Below, piece after piece: positions 22,250 to 32,966 of a DNA stretch of 64,000 nucleotides. The first letter of the stretch is position 1, and each line of letters opens with the position of its first letter. Below the pieces are notes generated by a model, which had not been told where the DNA came from, made no database searches, and saw only the letters and a list, made by a program, of their open reading frames with translations. Both the position numbers and the translations under genes were made by a program. The DNA lies in contig CAJINV010000010.1 in NCBI GenBank assembly GCA_905178155.1, forward strand, positions 2,748,587-2,812,586. Reading direction: 5' to 3'. Source of the stretch: Amoebophrya sp. A120 (taxonomy: Eukaryota > Sar > Dinophyceae > Syndiniales > Amoebophryaceae).

Positions 22250-23540
22250 CTCTCTGCTCTTGGCCAAATATATTTGCGGAGCTCTTGTCAGTTAGAAACC
22301 CCGGGGCGGTGGCGGCCGCTAATTTCCAGCTAATTTCTGCGGGATTTTTTCAAACCCCGACAAGCGGGATAATAGTTGAAGGCCCAAGCCCGAAAAAGCG
22401 ACAACGCAAGTTGCCGCGCGCGAGGTCCCAAAACAATCAGGAGAGGGGCTCCAGGACAAGAAAAACAAAACAACGAGAAGCAGGCCGCCTTCTACACATG
22501 GAGCATGGCAACGCCGGCAATCTCGCACAGGATGAATTCCCACAAAGCAAAACCCCAAATCCCAAAACCGCCCGAAAAGCAAAGTCAACCATTGAACACC
22601 CCACCCAGTTACAGCCATACGAAACACCCCCCGCGGGCGGCTATTTTCGCTGCTAATTCTGCGGCTAATTTTGTTTCTATTTTTGGGCTCTATTTTCTAT
22701 TCTAATTTTGCTTCTATTTTCGTATTCTGAGTCATGTTCTATTTTCGTATTCTAAATCATGTTCTATTTTTGGGTTCTAAATCGTATTCTATTTTGGCTT
22801 CTAAATCGTGCTTCTATTTTGCTTTCTATTTTTTGCGGGATTCGCATGTTCGAGCGGCTGCTTTTCAACTTCTAAATTCGCGCTTCGGAGGATTTCCTTT
22901 GGAAATCTCCAGTGTCGCGAAAAATAGAAGTTGAAAAGACAGCCGCCGAACACGCGAATCCCGCAGAAAGATAGAAAGCAAAACAGCGAGCACGTTTAGA
23001 AGTCCAAAATAGAATACGACTTAAAGCCCAAAAATAGAACGCTTTCGAAAAGCCCAACGACAATGGCTTTGCGAAAGAACGAAACAGGGAGAGGGTGCAG
23101 GGATAGCAACATTGGCCACACGGCCCAGGTCTTCACAACCCAAGCCGAAAATCCGAGGGCCCCCATGAAAACCAGACCACGAGCGCTGCCCTCCACCTTC
23201 GGGGCCACCCGGGTACGAAAATACCAAAGAAGCCCCCGCGGCGTTCGAAATTCCGAATCCCCTGCAAACGGCCCTAATTTTTAAATTTTAATTTCCGTCG
23301 CGGCTTTTCATTGAAAAACACACGCGGGGCCAACGGGGGGATTTGAAAAAAACCCGGCCCCCCGGGCGCGGTGGAAAAGGGTGGAACCCTGCGGGCCCGG
23401 GAACCTTCAGCGCCCGAGGAGGAAAACCACCGCCCGCCCTAAGGGCTTCGGGGAAATCCCGCAAAAATTAGCTGGGATTTAGTGCCTCCCGCGGCCCGCG
23501 GGCTCTCTGACTGACTCTTGCGGGTAATTCTGGCTATGGA
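22250..23540. repeat. Large imperfect palindrome centred near 22899
   Basis: Centre GATTTCC-TTT-GGAAATC (22891-22907). The left arm has repeated TTCTATTTT / TTCTAAATC units (22680-22830) mirrored by AAAATAGAA / AGAAAG units (22920-23050). Farther out, CAGCTAATTTCTGCGGGA (about 22328-22345) faces GCAAAAATTAGCTGGGA (23461-23477), with the same midpoint. Arms are about 600 bp and diverged. Confidence 0.65.
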
Positions 23541-24126
23541 GCGGCGTTTAACGTGGCAAGTCGCTGGCTGTCGATCTTATTTTCCCGCAGGCCTGGGCCG
23601 TTTTGTGGATCTTTGCTCGTTCGTTTATTTTGAAAACTGCGCGCGTTTGAAGATCATGGCGCGTTTCATATTTTCCGCGGCGGGACTTTCTCGGAAGCTT
23701 GGCCGGAGCTTTTGCCGAGAAAGGTCGGGAGGGTGTTCGCGCCGCCTCCTTCTCTATGTGCGAACAGATTCCGGCGGCCATTTTCTCCCGTGTTTTCTTG
23801 TGTCTGCTGCGGGGCCTCTTTCTCTATCTGCGAACAGTTTGAAAGCCACGCAGAAGCGACGAGGCAAACGGCGGAACACAAGGAGGCAGGGGGGCCAGGC
23901 CTTCCTTCGGGACAAGGAAGATAGAGACGGGGAAGAGTGGAAAGACGAAAAAGGCGGGAAAAACCGCACAGACTGTGAGAACTGGGAAGGCTAGGGCAGC
24001 CTGTAGGAAAGACTGGGCGGGGCGGCTGAGAGGGTTGAGAAGCTCAAAAGGCGAAGGAAGTTCGAAAGGTTGAGCAAACTGGAGAAGCTGGGAAGGCTGA
24101 AAACCTGGGAAGGCGGGGAAACGGGA

Positions 24127-24432
24127 GCGAGCAAGCTTGGAAGCGAAGGCGCTGACTTGCTGAGTGGCCTCGGCGTAGCTTTTGCCTAGAGCGGGAGGGC
24201 GTTCGCGCCGCCTCCCTCTCTATGTGCGAACAGATTCCGGAAGCTGTTCCGCCTTTCTCTTTGTTGCGGCGGCTGTTTTTCTGTCATAGAACTGCTAAGG
24301 CAACCGAGAGGCCAGCAGCTCCATGGAAAAGCCCAGCGGCCGCAGAGCCCGAAGGAGGCGCGGCGGGGCCCCGTTGCTGCAGCTTCGCAGCGGCAGCAGG
24401 TAGATTGGCTGGCGCGCCTGAAACAACTGTGG
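24127..24432. repeat. ~305-bp direct repeat, copy 1
   Basis: Near-identical to 24842-25145. Shares GCGAGCAAGCTTGG, TATGTGCGAACAGATTCCGG and GGCGCGCCTGAAACAACTGT. A shorter related copy lies at about 23712-23777. Confidence 0.85.
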
Positions 24433-24434
24433 CA

Positions 24435-24700
24435 GGCAGCTCGGAGTAGCTACAAAACCGGCTTTAAGTAGCTAAAGGACCGGCTTTAGCTAACAAGGCG
24501 GGTTTAGCTAACAAGCCGGGTTTAGCTAACAAGCCGGCTTCGGGTAAAAAACCGGCTTTAGCTAAAAAATCGGCTTCAGCTAAAAAACCGGCTGCCGCTA
24601 AAAAAGAAACCGGCATCGGCTAAAAAACCGGCCTCAGACAGCTAGAAAGCCGTCTTTGGCTTTAGCTAGAAAACCGGTCTTAGCTAAAAGAACCGGGAAC
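24435..24700. repeat. Minisatellite of ~18-bp GCTAA-CCGG units
   Basis: Degenerate tandem units such as GCTAACAAGCCGGGTTTA and GCTAAAAAACCGGCTTTA directly after repeat copy 1. The same array type follows copy 2. Confidence 0.8.
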
Positions 24701-24841
24701 GAAGCTGGGAGGCCGACAGGCTGGGAGGTTGACAGGCTTGCTGGGAAGGCGGGGGGTTTGGGGGCTGGGAGGGCCAAGGGCTAAAAACTGCAAAAATGGA
24801 GAAGCGAAAACGAAAAAGCCAGGAGGCAGACAGGCTGGGGG

Positions 24842-25145
24842 GCGAGCAAGCTTGGAAGCGAAGGCGCTGACTTGCTGAGAGGCCTCAGCGTGGAATTTGC
24901 CTAGAGCGGGAGGGCGTTCGCGCCGCCTTTCTCTATGTGCGAACAGATTCCGGAAGCTGTTCCGCCTTTCTCTTTGTTGCGGCGGTTGTTTTTCTGTCCT
25001 CGAGCTGCCAAGGCAACCGAGAGGCCAGCAGCCCCATGGAAAAGCCCAGCGGCCGCAGAGCCCAAAGGAGGCGCGGCGGGGCCCCGTTGCTGCAGCTTCG
25101 CAGCTTCAGCAGCTAGATTGGCTGGCGCGCCTGAAACAACTGTGG
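24842..25145. repeat. ~305-bp direct repeat, copy 2
   Basis: Second copy, about 715 bp downstream of the first. The whole module (repeat plus minisatellite) appears duplicated. Confidence 0.85.
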
Positions 25146-25179
25146 CCGTCGGTAAGTAGGCTGAGCAGGCAGGAAACGC

Positions 25180-25515
25180 CCGGAGTAGCTACAAAACCGG
25201 CCTTAGCTAACCAGCCGGGTTTAGCTAACAAGGCGGGTTTAGCTAGCAAGCCGGGTTTACCTAACAGGCGAGGCCGGCTTTGGGTAAAAGACCGGCTTTA
25301 GCTAAAAAAGAAACCGGCTTGCTCAGCTAAGAAACCGGCTTCAGCTAAAAAGCCGGCTTTGGCTTTAGCTAGAGAACCCGTCTCAGCTAAAAGAAACCGG
25401 GAGGCCGGGAAACCGGGAAGCCGGGAAGCCGGGAAGCCGGGAAGCCGGGAAACCGGGAAGCCGGGAAGCCGGGAAACCGGGAAGCCGGGAAACCGGGAAG
25501 CCGGGAAACCGGGAA
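25180..25515. repeat. GCTAA-CCGG minisatellite passing into an 8-bp GGGAARCC array
   Basis: Units of about 18 bp to about 25390, then tandem GGGAAGCC / GGGAAACC 8-mers running into the assembly gap. Confidence 0.85.
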
Positions 25516-25753
25516 NNNNNNNNNNNNNNNNNNNNNNNNNNNNNNNNNNNNNNNNNNNNNNNNNNNNNNNNNNNNNNNNNNNNNNNNNNNNNNNNNNNNN
25601 NNNNNNNNNNNNNNNNNNNNNNNNNNNNNNNNNNNNNNNNNNNNNNNNNNNNNNNNNNNNNNNNNNNNNNNNNNNNNNNNNNNNNNNNNNNNNNNNNNNN
25701 NNNNNNNNNNNNNNNNNNNNNNNNNNNNNNNNNNNNNNNNNNNNNNNNNNNNN
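25516..25753. other. Assembly gap (238 N)
   Basis: Run of N bounded by different tandem arrays on each side; the true length is unknown. Confidence 0.99.
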
Positions 25754-25888
25754 AGGGTATCGCTGGAGTGGTTCCGGGTAAGGGTATCGCTGGAGTGGTT
25801 TCGGGTAAGGGTGTCGCTGGAGTGGTTTCGGGTAAGGGTATCGCTGGAGTGGTTTCGGGTAAGGGTATCGCTGGAGCGGTTTCGCATA
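25754..25888. repeat. Five-copy 27-bp tandem repeat
   Basis: Units begin AGGGTATCGCTGGAG; the fifth is slightly degraded. The period is a multiple of three, so open frames on both strands are trivial and no protein is inferred. Confidence 0.9.
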
Positions 25889-26864
25889 AGGGTACGCGGG
25901 GAGTGATAAAGTGCTTCACGATTTCAGTGCTTTCGGGCAATTTCCACCTTTTCCGGGTCTATATATATTTTATTTATGTCAGATTTCAATCATGTCCAGA
26001 CATGACTAGAAAGAATGAAAACAGATAAAATGAATTCGAGTCAATCGACAAACAGTCAAGAGATGTCCATATGTAGCAAAATTGCTTAGTGGAACACAGA
26101 ATGCAAATTTCTCGTGAAGATGAATTCACGGAGAGCAAGAGTTTACAATTGTATTTTTACTTTTAAGCCCTTATAACAGATGTTGTCACTTCAAGACTTA
26201 CAGGCGTGCGCAGTGCAGTTTGCGGCACGTCGTAGTCTCAAAGTTCCTAACTGTTTTTGGGTTCAAAATGGTTTTTGAAAACAACGCAAATTCATCATCA
26301 TTGTTTTTGCCTCGTCAATTTCGCGTGCAATGAAGTCCAGATTACAATTTCTAGTGTTGGAAAACTGTTGCTACATTTTTTCGCACACAAGAGGAGTTTC
26401 GTGATCTACTTCATTTTTCATTGCTGAGTGGAGTCTGTTGCTGCGGAGAAAAGATCTTTTCATGTTGTCCTCGCAAATCTGTAATGCTATTTTGCGCTTC
26501 GAACACGGTGAGAATGGTGTACAGACGGTTTCTATGGACACCCGTCGCTACACCATACTAAGAATAAGTAGAACGAAAAGAAATATTATTGCTAGACCGA
26601 TATCGATTTCATTTCTGTTCTCTTCGTCTTCAGCACTTATCAGATCGGGAACGAGCATGAAATCCCGTCGAAAGGAAATAATTGATTCGAAGAAATTATT
26701 GTCTCCTACCTATGATGGATCTCGGGATGAATGTTTTCTTTCGGAAATCAAGGATATCTGGGTTATTTCGTTTTAGTTTTCTGATTGTCGCAAAGCAAAA
26801 GCTCAAAGCCTCCAGCTGCTGGCGCTATGTGCAACACGCCGGAGCCTCTTCGTTTCTTTGACAG
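25889..26864. other. Intergenic stretch
   Basis: AT-rich, returning to normal composition. A plus open frame at 26438-26776 has no motif support and is not called. Confidence 0.4.
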
Positions 26865-28253
26865 TTATATTTGGCAGCGCACGACCGCTCTGGTATGGCA
26901 TATGCTCTGAGCCGCGCACTGTGCTTGATTTTTCCTCTCCTGTTCATTCTCATCATTTTGACTTTCAATCAAAACCCGGCTCGCAAACTGAGAAATCTCA
27001 TCTTTACTTTTGGTCACGGAGATAAAGTAAGAATCCAGGTTCTGAAAAGTTCGCCCGAAATTTGAGTTGTTACTTTTGGTGTCCGCGTCGTTGTCGGCTC
27101 GCTGGCATGGCAAGTAGTGCAAGATTTTCCCGATGCTTCCGTCGCCGTCGTTGCCCAGCAGCCCATTTTCCAACATCTTCGCTTTTGGAATCATTCCCAC
27201 ACGCGTTAGCCGGAGCTTGTCGTTACGGTCGTCCGCAGTAAGAAAAAGAAAAACATCAATTTCGTCGCTGGTTGTGAATGGTGTGCGTGCCATTCCTTTG
27301 GTCATTTTGTACAGATGAAAACGGACGTGGCGGGAGTAGTACCCCGTGCCGCCCTTCGTCCACGTCGAAGCGCGAAAGAGCACCCGGCGCTGGCGTAGCT
27401 CCGCATTGTGGTGCGCGACCAGAATTGTTGGTGGGAAGCACATTTCCGCGAAAACCGGCAACTGCATGAGCTGGAGGAGCAAAATTCGATTGTGCAAAAG
27501 CGCCGTCGACGTGGCCGACGTGCGAATCCACTGGAGGTGTGAAGATGCGCTGGCAGCGCTGATCGCCGTTGCCATGCTTTCAGGCAGGCTTGCGGCACTC
27601 CTCACCCGGCTCTCGAAGCAACTATCTTGCGACGAAGACAGCAGCAACCCCTCCAGGCGTTCTCTCAGTTGGTGACTAGCAGCAGCACCGTCGAGGTTGA
27701 TAATATCGTCGGAATCCAGTTTCAGTCGTACGAACTTGTTGGCATGTGCAACCGGACTCGAGTCAGTGATGCAGATGGAGTTAGTTGCTATCGATGTCAC
27801 GAGAAGTGGGAGGTCCGGATATCGATCGTGGGATGGGTTCCTCAACTCGTAAAAATATTTTGAATTTACAAAGTTGATCGAATGGGGCATCTCACGAGCG
27901 CCATGAATTTCTTCTTCCTTGCTGCCGCGAGGCACGCCTGTGGAAGTCATTTCTTTCGCAGCGATTCCGCGTGTGGAGTTGGTGTTCCGCACCTGAAGTG
28001 GTACCCAGTTCCTCTTCTTCGGTGCTCTCCCTTCTTCTCCTTCTTCTTTTGGATCAGGGCATTGAAACGCGGCCCGTTTGCGCATTAGCAGAGGAAACGC
28101 CGACTGCTTCGGGAGGCCGTAAAACTCGAACTCCGGAGCAAGGGCACGCGCACGATTTACAAACCACAGAATCCCTTTTCCTTGTTCTAAGCGCCGGCAG
28201 GTGCGTTTGCTTACTGCTTGTGGTGCAGACCGAGCCGAAGAGAGTGCCAACAT
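26865..28253 (-). CDS. Lineage-specific protein, paralogue of the gene at 28625-29959
   Basis: Intronless, 462 residues, family not recognised. It shares with its neighbour an N-terminal block (EQGKGILWF, EFYGLPKQSAFPLLMRKR), a middle block with LQVRNTNS and LPLLVTSIATNSICI, and a C-terminal block with RRVLFRASTW and DEIDVFLFLTADD followed by VGMIPKAKMLENG. The order of a strand ending in Q/F-x-R, an aspartate-flanked hydrophobic strand and a Pro-Lys turn loosely recalls the PD-(D/E)XK nuclease fold, perhaps twice. The acidic and Lys residues of an active site are not evident, so this is speculation. No signal peptide or membrane segment. Orientation and spacing suggest tandem duplication. 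Confidence 0.7.
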   Translation of the reverse strand: MLALSSARSAPQAVSKRTCRRLEQGKGILWFVNRARALAPEFEFYGLPKQSAFPLLMRKRAAFQCPDPKEEGEEGRAPKKRNWVPLQVRNTNSTRGIAAKEMTSTGVPRGSKEEEIHGAREMPHSINFVNSKYFYELRNPSHDRYPDLPLLVTSIATNSICITDSSPVAHANKFVRLKLDSDDIINLDGAAASHQLRERLEGLLLSSSQDSCFESRVRSAASLPESMATAISAASASSHLQWIRTSATSTALLHNRILLLQLMQLPVFAEMCFPPTILVAHHNAELRQRRVLFRASTWTKGGTGYYSRHVRFHLYKMTKGMARTPFTTSDEIDVFLFLTADDRNDKLRLTRVGMIPKAKMLENGLLGNDGDGSIGKILHYLPCQRADNDADTKSNNSNFGRTFQNLDSYFISVTKSKDEISQFASRVLIESQNDENEQERKNQAQCAAQSICHTRAVVRCQI

Positions 28254-28624
28254 TGTCTTTTCGGTGTCTTTTAGTGTCTTCTCAACTACAGCCTTGTGAT
28301 AAAATATGAGAATGCAGACGACGTGGTCGACCCCACCACCTGCGCCTCTAATTCTCCTTGTCTTCTAAAGTGAAGAAGTGTGCTTTCACTTGCCAGCTCC
28401 ATTGCCAACACCAACAATCATTCGTGCTCTCGAGAGGCCTGATTATCTCTCCTTACAGGGTAGCAAGTACTGTTGCTCTAGACCTTTTCTGCTCTCCTCC
28501 TCCTCGGATTGGCACTTACTTGCGTGGGCGCCGCGAAACACGGTCCGAACACAAGGACTACAGGGGCGTCGTCCGTTTTCGGGAGCTCATCTTCAACAAT
28601 TTGCTCTTTGCTTTGCTCCGATAC

Positions 28625-29959
28625 TCACGACGTGAGTCCTGCCGATGTAGCTGCTTCTGGCGGGTAGACGACTCGTTCATCGAGTCGCTCTCGCGCAGCG
28701 ACCAGGCGGTCCTCGGCAGAGTTGCTTGTATCTGCCGAGACCTCACAAAGAATTCGCTCTGCGAAAGTAGAAACTGTCTCGTCATCAGCCGCCTGCGAGA
28801 CGAAATACGAGCCGAGACCACCAAAATTTCTGCCGATGATCTTCTCCTGTGGCCCATCGCTGCAGCGAACGCGCAGAAAGACACGTCCCCCGGACCCGTG
28901 GCAGCGCAAGTGACCAGACTCCAGCATGGCCTTCTTCGGCACTAGCCCAATTCGTGTGACCTTCGACGTGTCTGACGGGTCGTCGGCGACGAGGAAGAGA
29001 AAAATATCCACGTCGTCTGTATCTTCATACGGCATCCGCCGGATGGTGCCATCCAACTCCGTTTTGTGCTTATGAAAGTGGATTCGCCCCGAGTAGATGC
29101 GCTCAGACTTGGCTCCGCGTGCGTACCACGAGGAGGCGCGGAAGAGAACGCGGTGCCCACGCAGCGTTGCGTTGTAAGCGCCGCCCGGAAACTCGGGATC
29201 GAACCGGAGATCACGAAAAACAGGCCGTTTCATCGCCTGTATCAACGCTTGTCGATTGCGGTGGAACCCCGGGGTGGCTGCCGAAGCTTCAATCATGTCA
29301 AGTAGGCGTGTGCTGGCGCACGTGCCACGGACTGGGCAAATCTCTTTTCCCCGTAGTTGTCCTTGAAGATGGGCTGCTGTTTGTTCGTCGCAAAGGTCGA
29401 TGAGGCACGAAGCGAGGGTTTGCTCCGCACCGGGGTCATCCAGATTGAGGAAATCGTGTGAGCTAGTCCGGATGTTGAGATAGACGCTGGTCTCGTGCGG
29501 AGCGAGGACACAGAGAGAGTTTGTCGCCACGGATGTAATGACCACCGGAATATGCGGAAAACGGTAGAAAGATGGGTTTTTCAGGCGGCACAATAGGTCA
29601 CTGTTTGATGTTGTCGAAGATATCGAAGATCCACTCCTGCTGTTGCTGCCTGCAGCAGCTTGGAGAAAGTTGGTGCTACGAAGCTGCAAAGCCGTCCAGT
29701 TGCCGGAGAATGGGTCGTCACCACTGCTTGCTCCAGATCGTCTGCGACGCATCAGAAGCGGAAAGACCGACATCTTTGGCAGGCAGAAAAACTCGAGCGT
29801 CGGGGCAGCGCGTCGGGCGAGCTGCAAAAACCACACGATCCCGTTCCCTTGCTCAACCCGGTGTGGTTGCTGTCCCGCTGCAAGTAACGAGCCTGCTCCT
29901 CGACCCTTCCCACGATGGAAAGGCGCGCTCGAGCGTGTCAACATTTTGTGCAAATACAA
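28625..29959 (-). CDS. Lineage-specific protein, tandem paralogue of the gene at 26865-28253
   Basis: Intronless, 444 residues, family not recognised. The shared blocks are EQGNGIVWF, EFFCLPKMSVFPLLMRRR, LQLRSTNF, IPVVITSVATNSLCV, HRVLFRASSW and DDVDIFLFLVADD, then GLVPKKAMLESGHL. Conservation of these blocks against diverged linkers argues that both copies are or were functional. The start may be the Met at 29959 or the one at 29944. Neither copy contains an introner. Function unknown; the same weak nuclease-fold hint applies. Confidence 0.7.
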   Translation of the reverse strand: MYLHKMLTRSSAPFHRGKGRGAGSLLAAGQQPHRVEQGNGIVWFLQLARRAAPTLEFFCLPKMSVFPLLMRRRRSGASSGDDPFSGNWTALQLRSTNFLQAAAGSNSRSGSSISSTTSNSDLLCRLKNPSFYRFPHIPVVITSVATNSLCVLAPHETSVYLNIRTSSHDFLNLDDPGAEQTLASCLIDLCDEQTAAHLQGQLRGKEICPVRGTCASTRLLDMIEASAATPGFHRNRQALIQAMKRPVFRDLRFDPEFPGGAYNATLRGHRVLFRASSWYARGAKSERIYSGRIHFHKHKTELDGTIRRMPYEDTDDVDIFLFLVADDPSDTSKVTRIGLVPKKAMLESGHLRCHGSGGRVFLRVRCSDGPQEKIIGRNFGGLGSYFVSQAADDETVSTFAERILCEVSADTSNSAEDRLVAARERLDERVVYPPEAATSAGLTS

Positions 29960-30545
29960 ACTCGATATACCAATTCTGTCCAGCGTGTACTGATCCGACT
30001 TCGCTTTTGCACTTGATTATTGTCTTTGTGCAACTACCTGCCCCTCACAGCCCCGGTGGGAACAAGAAATGAGAGTTCGTCACTCACGGACCTGCAGCTC
30101 GCCTTGAAGACGCCGCTGGGTCCTCCACGAGTGCATATTCTGTTTCTGCTGTACTCTCATGAAGGTTTTCTCGTTATACATAGAGCAACACGCCAACGAT
30201 CTGACTCTGAACTCTGACATATAGAAAGATCAGGTGTAAACAGAAGTTCCATCATTTGCTTAGGAAGCACATATTTCGAGTTTAATTCAGAAGGAGGCGG
30301 ACACGACCTGGAACGGAGTCGAATCCGAATGGTGAATACTGTTGTATAAAATGGTGCAGTTACTGTTACAACTACACGGGTTACAGATCAGCGAGAAGTT
30401 GACGGTCATTTTTTTCCGCGCCATTCAACGAGGCGCGGACAATTGCAAAGTTTGCACCTCATCTAGGAGGAGCAGCGACGTCATTTTAGATCGTTCTACT
30501 CTAGGTACTTTCTCTTCATCTGAATCCGTTTCATCTGAATCGTCC
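29960..30545. other. Intergenic stretch
   Basis: Between two minus-strand genes, holding the start region of one and the 3' flank of the next. No feature seen. Confidence 0.45.
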
Positions 30546-32966
30546 TCAAAATGGCTCATCATTTCCTGTCCCATATTGAATGTCGTCCCACTCCTCCTGA
30601 CGAGCAATTTGGGAGTTGCTATAGCTGATGCGCTTGCTCCACAGCCTATCCGGACCATGCACAGGCAGATCGAGAATCGACGCAGCGCGCAGCAGGTCGT
30701 GCTTGAAGGGAAATAGTCTCGGGTCGTTTCTCCGGCGAGGAAGTGCGCCTGCTTGATACCAGCAGCGAAGAGTACAAGCGCACTGCATGATGGTGGCCCG
30801 ATCTCCCGTTCCGCTTTGGTTCTCGAGAATAGAAATCATCCTCTTAAACCCTGTTTGGCAAGCAATGGTGGTGCGGGCGCCAGTCCAGACCGGGGCCTCC
30901 TCGTTGCGGAACGCTTGCTTCAGCGCCCGTGCGGTTTCACCATTGACAGTGACATCGAATTCGAGAACGTACCGTAGGTCATGTCTGCGAGTGTGGTAGG
31001 GGTAGAGATTGCGCTTTTTCTTGTCAAGGAAGACCTCGTGCCAAAATTGCAGTGTCACTTCTTGCATCTCCTGCTGGAACTGCACAGCCCTCTGTGTCGG
31101 TCCACCAAAGGCCGTACTGTTTGGGTCGGACCAGTGTCGACGCTCCAAAGCCCGCGCCTTTTCGAGCTCCGCCACCCAGAACGGCTCGGGCTGTTCTCTC
31201 ATCTGACTCATGAGCTGGCTGATGTTGGGATCTGCTACTTCGCTTTTTTGTTCGTCGTGATCGACTGTCGCGAGGACGGTTTCGATGTCGCCATGAAACC
31301 ACGGAGGGTTGCTTCGTCCCAAGCTTGCCATTGGACATACGAGCTCATCGGGATGCGCCATCTGATGATACTCCGCATAATATTGCATCACCGACCCGAT
31401 GGACAGCGTAACACGGTTCAACGGATCAAAATTGGATCTATGACTGGCATTAATTGCTTCGTCGACGTCGTGCAATCCGGATCTGGCAAACAGATCTGCC
31501 ATCTTTAGTCGCTTGGACAAGCCAACCTCGAACTCAAGTTCACGCAGTTGCGATGGGTGAAAAGATGGAACAGGGCCGTAAGTCACTGGACAGAGCTTTT
31601 CAAGCAGCTGTTTGTGCTCCGGTGCTGTTGGTGCACTTTTTTCCGGAGGTTGCTCCGCAGTTGCCCCAAGCCCCAGATGCTTCCCCAGGTAGCCTTCCGG
31701 GTGAAGCCGGTAGCCGAGAATGGCGAAGTCTTCGCGCGTGTAGTTCCCCTCCAGAAATATGCTGGGAGTGTAGGTGAAGACGTTAGGAGGCTGGGTTTTT
31801 TGCCGTTGATTCACGTCGAGGTGCTGTTTGGTGCTTCCAAGTGCTTCTGCTTCATGCTCTGTTCTCTCAGGAAACGAGGACGCCCGCGTAGAAGTAGTTG
31901 CCATTGCCACGTCGCCCTCGCACTGAGGCGGTGCCACTGAAGAAGTAGACAAGGTATTGCTGCTACTCGCTATTATGGTCGAAGCAGCCGTGTCTTTCCT
32001 ACCGGGCCACCGCACCGTCAGTCCCAGCATGGCGCGGGCGTTGCGCTCACAGATTGAGGGGGCAATCGGGTCCTTCGCAAAGAGAAAGATCTCGCGGAGA
32101 AGTTCGTCGGGCAACGTTTGGACGGGCTTCTCTTGCTGACCCCCATGTGTTCCCACGGTCGCTTTCGACGACATTTCTTCTTTCTGTTTCTTCTCCCAGC
32201 ACACACACACCGCGTTTGTCGCGCGCTCGGCTGGTGAGTAGAGTACTGCGGCATTTGCTACTCGGGGATACAGGTCGTTCAAGTAGTCGTGCGCAAACTG
32301 CGCCTCGGGCGTGGCTGGCGCGGGTCTTTCCGCTGGGACGATGATTTCATCTTGCGGACCGAAACCTTCTTGCAGCAAGTGCTGCTGCACGGCGAGAAGA
32401 GCAGCTGCTGGCTCGGGTTGCCATTCAGCATTGGTTCGCGGATCATCTGCATCAGCGACAAACTCGATTGCCTGTTGTTGCAAGGCAGGTTCGGCGTTGG
32501 CTTCTGTGCCCAGCGGATCGACCAATGCTTCATCCTCCTCTTCGAGCACAATTACCTCTGGTAATTCTTCTGCCTGCGCTGGGCGGGGTTGTGCCCGTTC
32601 CACGGCGGTGTCGGCCACAATTGCTTCTTCCGCTCGGACAGGCACAGGGTGGGGGTCGCTGTGCAATGCCACGAGTGTAGGCTGGAGAATGGGAGAGCGT
32701 GGTAGCGCTGGGTAAGGCAATTCTTCGTGCCGCGGAGCCAAACCATTTTGAATCGCAACTGATTCATCATCGTGAATTTCCTCCTGCACGACAACACTGT
32801 GCACCAATGGTGCTTTTCTACTGGATCTCCGGCCAAAAGCTAGATGGACGTTGTCATTCAATCTTAGCCACAACACACCTCCAATGAGAGCAAATAAGGA
32901 GCAGAGAAACAACAAGATCTCTACTTGATGTACTCCTCCATCAATTTCAAAAAAGAGCCACAACAT
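30546..32966 (-). CDS. Membrane-anchored protein with a possible F-box-like segment
   Basis: Intronless, 806 residues. One transmembrane segment near residues 17-36 (ILLFLCSLFALIGGVLWLRL) suggests a type II or signal-anchor protein. A long acidic, Glu/Ala/Pro-rich linker follows. Around residue 290, LPDELLREIFLFAKD resembles the start of an F-box, the Skp1-binding motif of ubiquitin ligases, but the rest of the motif is weak. The C-terminal half is globular-looking and rich in Trp, Arg and His (FWVAELEKARALERRHW, LQFWHEVFLDKKKR), with no family recognised. No introner. Confidence 0.65.
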   Translation of the reverse strand: MLWLFFEIDGGVHQVEILLFLCSLFALIGGVLWLRLNDNVHLAFGRRSSRKAPLVHSVVVQEEIHDDESVAIQNGLAPRHEELPYPALPRSPILQPTLVALHSDPHPVPVRAEEAIVADTAVERAQPRPAQAEELPEVIVLEEEDEALVDPLGTEANAEPALQQQAIEFVADADDPRTNAEWQPEPAAALLAVQQHLLQEGFGPQDEIIVPAERPAPATPEAQFAHDYLNDLYPRVANAAVLYSPAERATNAVCVCWEKKQKEEMSSKATVGTHGGQQEKPVQTLPDELLREIFLFAKDPIAPSICERNARAMLGLTVRWPGRKDTAASTIIASSSNTLSTSSVAPPQCEGDVAMATTSTRASSFPERTEHEAEALGSTKQHLDVNQRQKTQPPNVFTYTPSIFLEGNYTREDFAILGYRLHPEGYLGKHLGLGATAEQPPEKSAPTAPEHKQLLEKLCPVTYGPVPSFHPSQLRELEFEVGLSKRLKMADLFARSGLHDVDEAINASHRSNFDPLNRVTLSIGSVMQYYAEYHQMAHPDELVCPMASLGRSNPPWFHGDIETVLATVDHDEQKSEVADPNISQLMSQMREQPEPFWVAELEKARALERRHWSDPNSTAFGGPTQRAVQFQQEMQEVTLQFWHEVFLDKKKRNLYPYHTRRHDLRYVLEFDVTVNGETARALKQAFRNEEAPVWTGARTTIACQTGFKRMISILENQSGTGDRATIMQCACTLRCWYQAGALPRRRNDPRLFPFKHDLLRAASILDLPVHGPDRLWSKRISYSNSQIARQEEWDDIQYGTGNDEPF

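Noticed and set aside
24127-25888. Possible CRISPR-like array
   Set aside because: Arrays are contiguous minisatellites without unique spacers, in a eukaryotic genome.
25768-26028. Repeat protein with KGIAGVVSG units (or PETTPAIPL on the minus strand)
   Set aside because: A 27-bp tandem repeat is open in several frames by arithmetic and borders an assembly gap.
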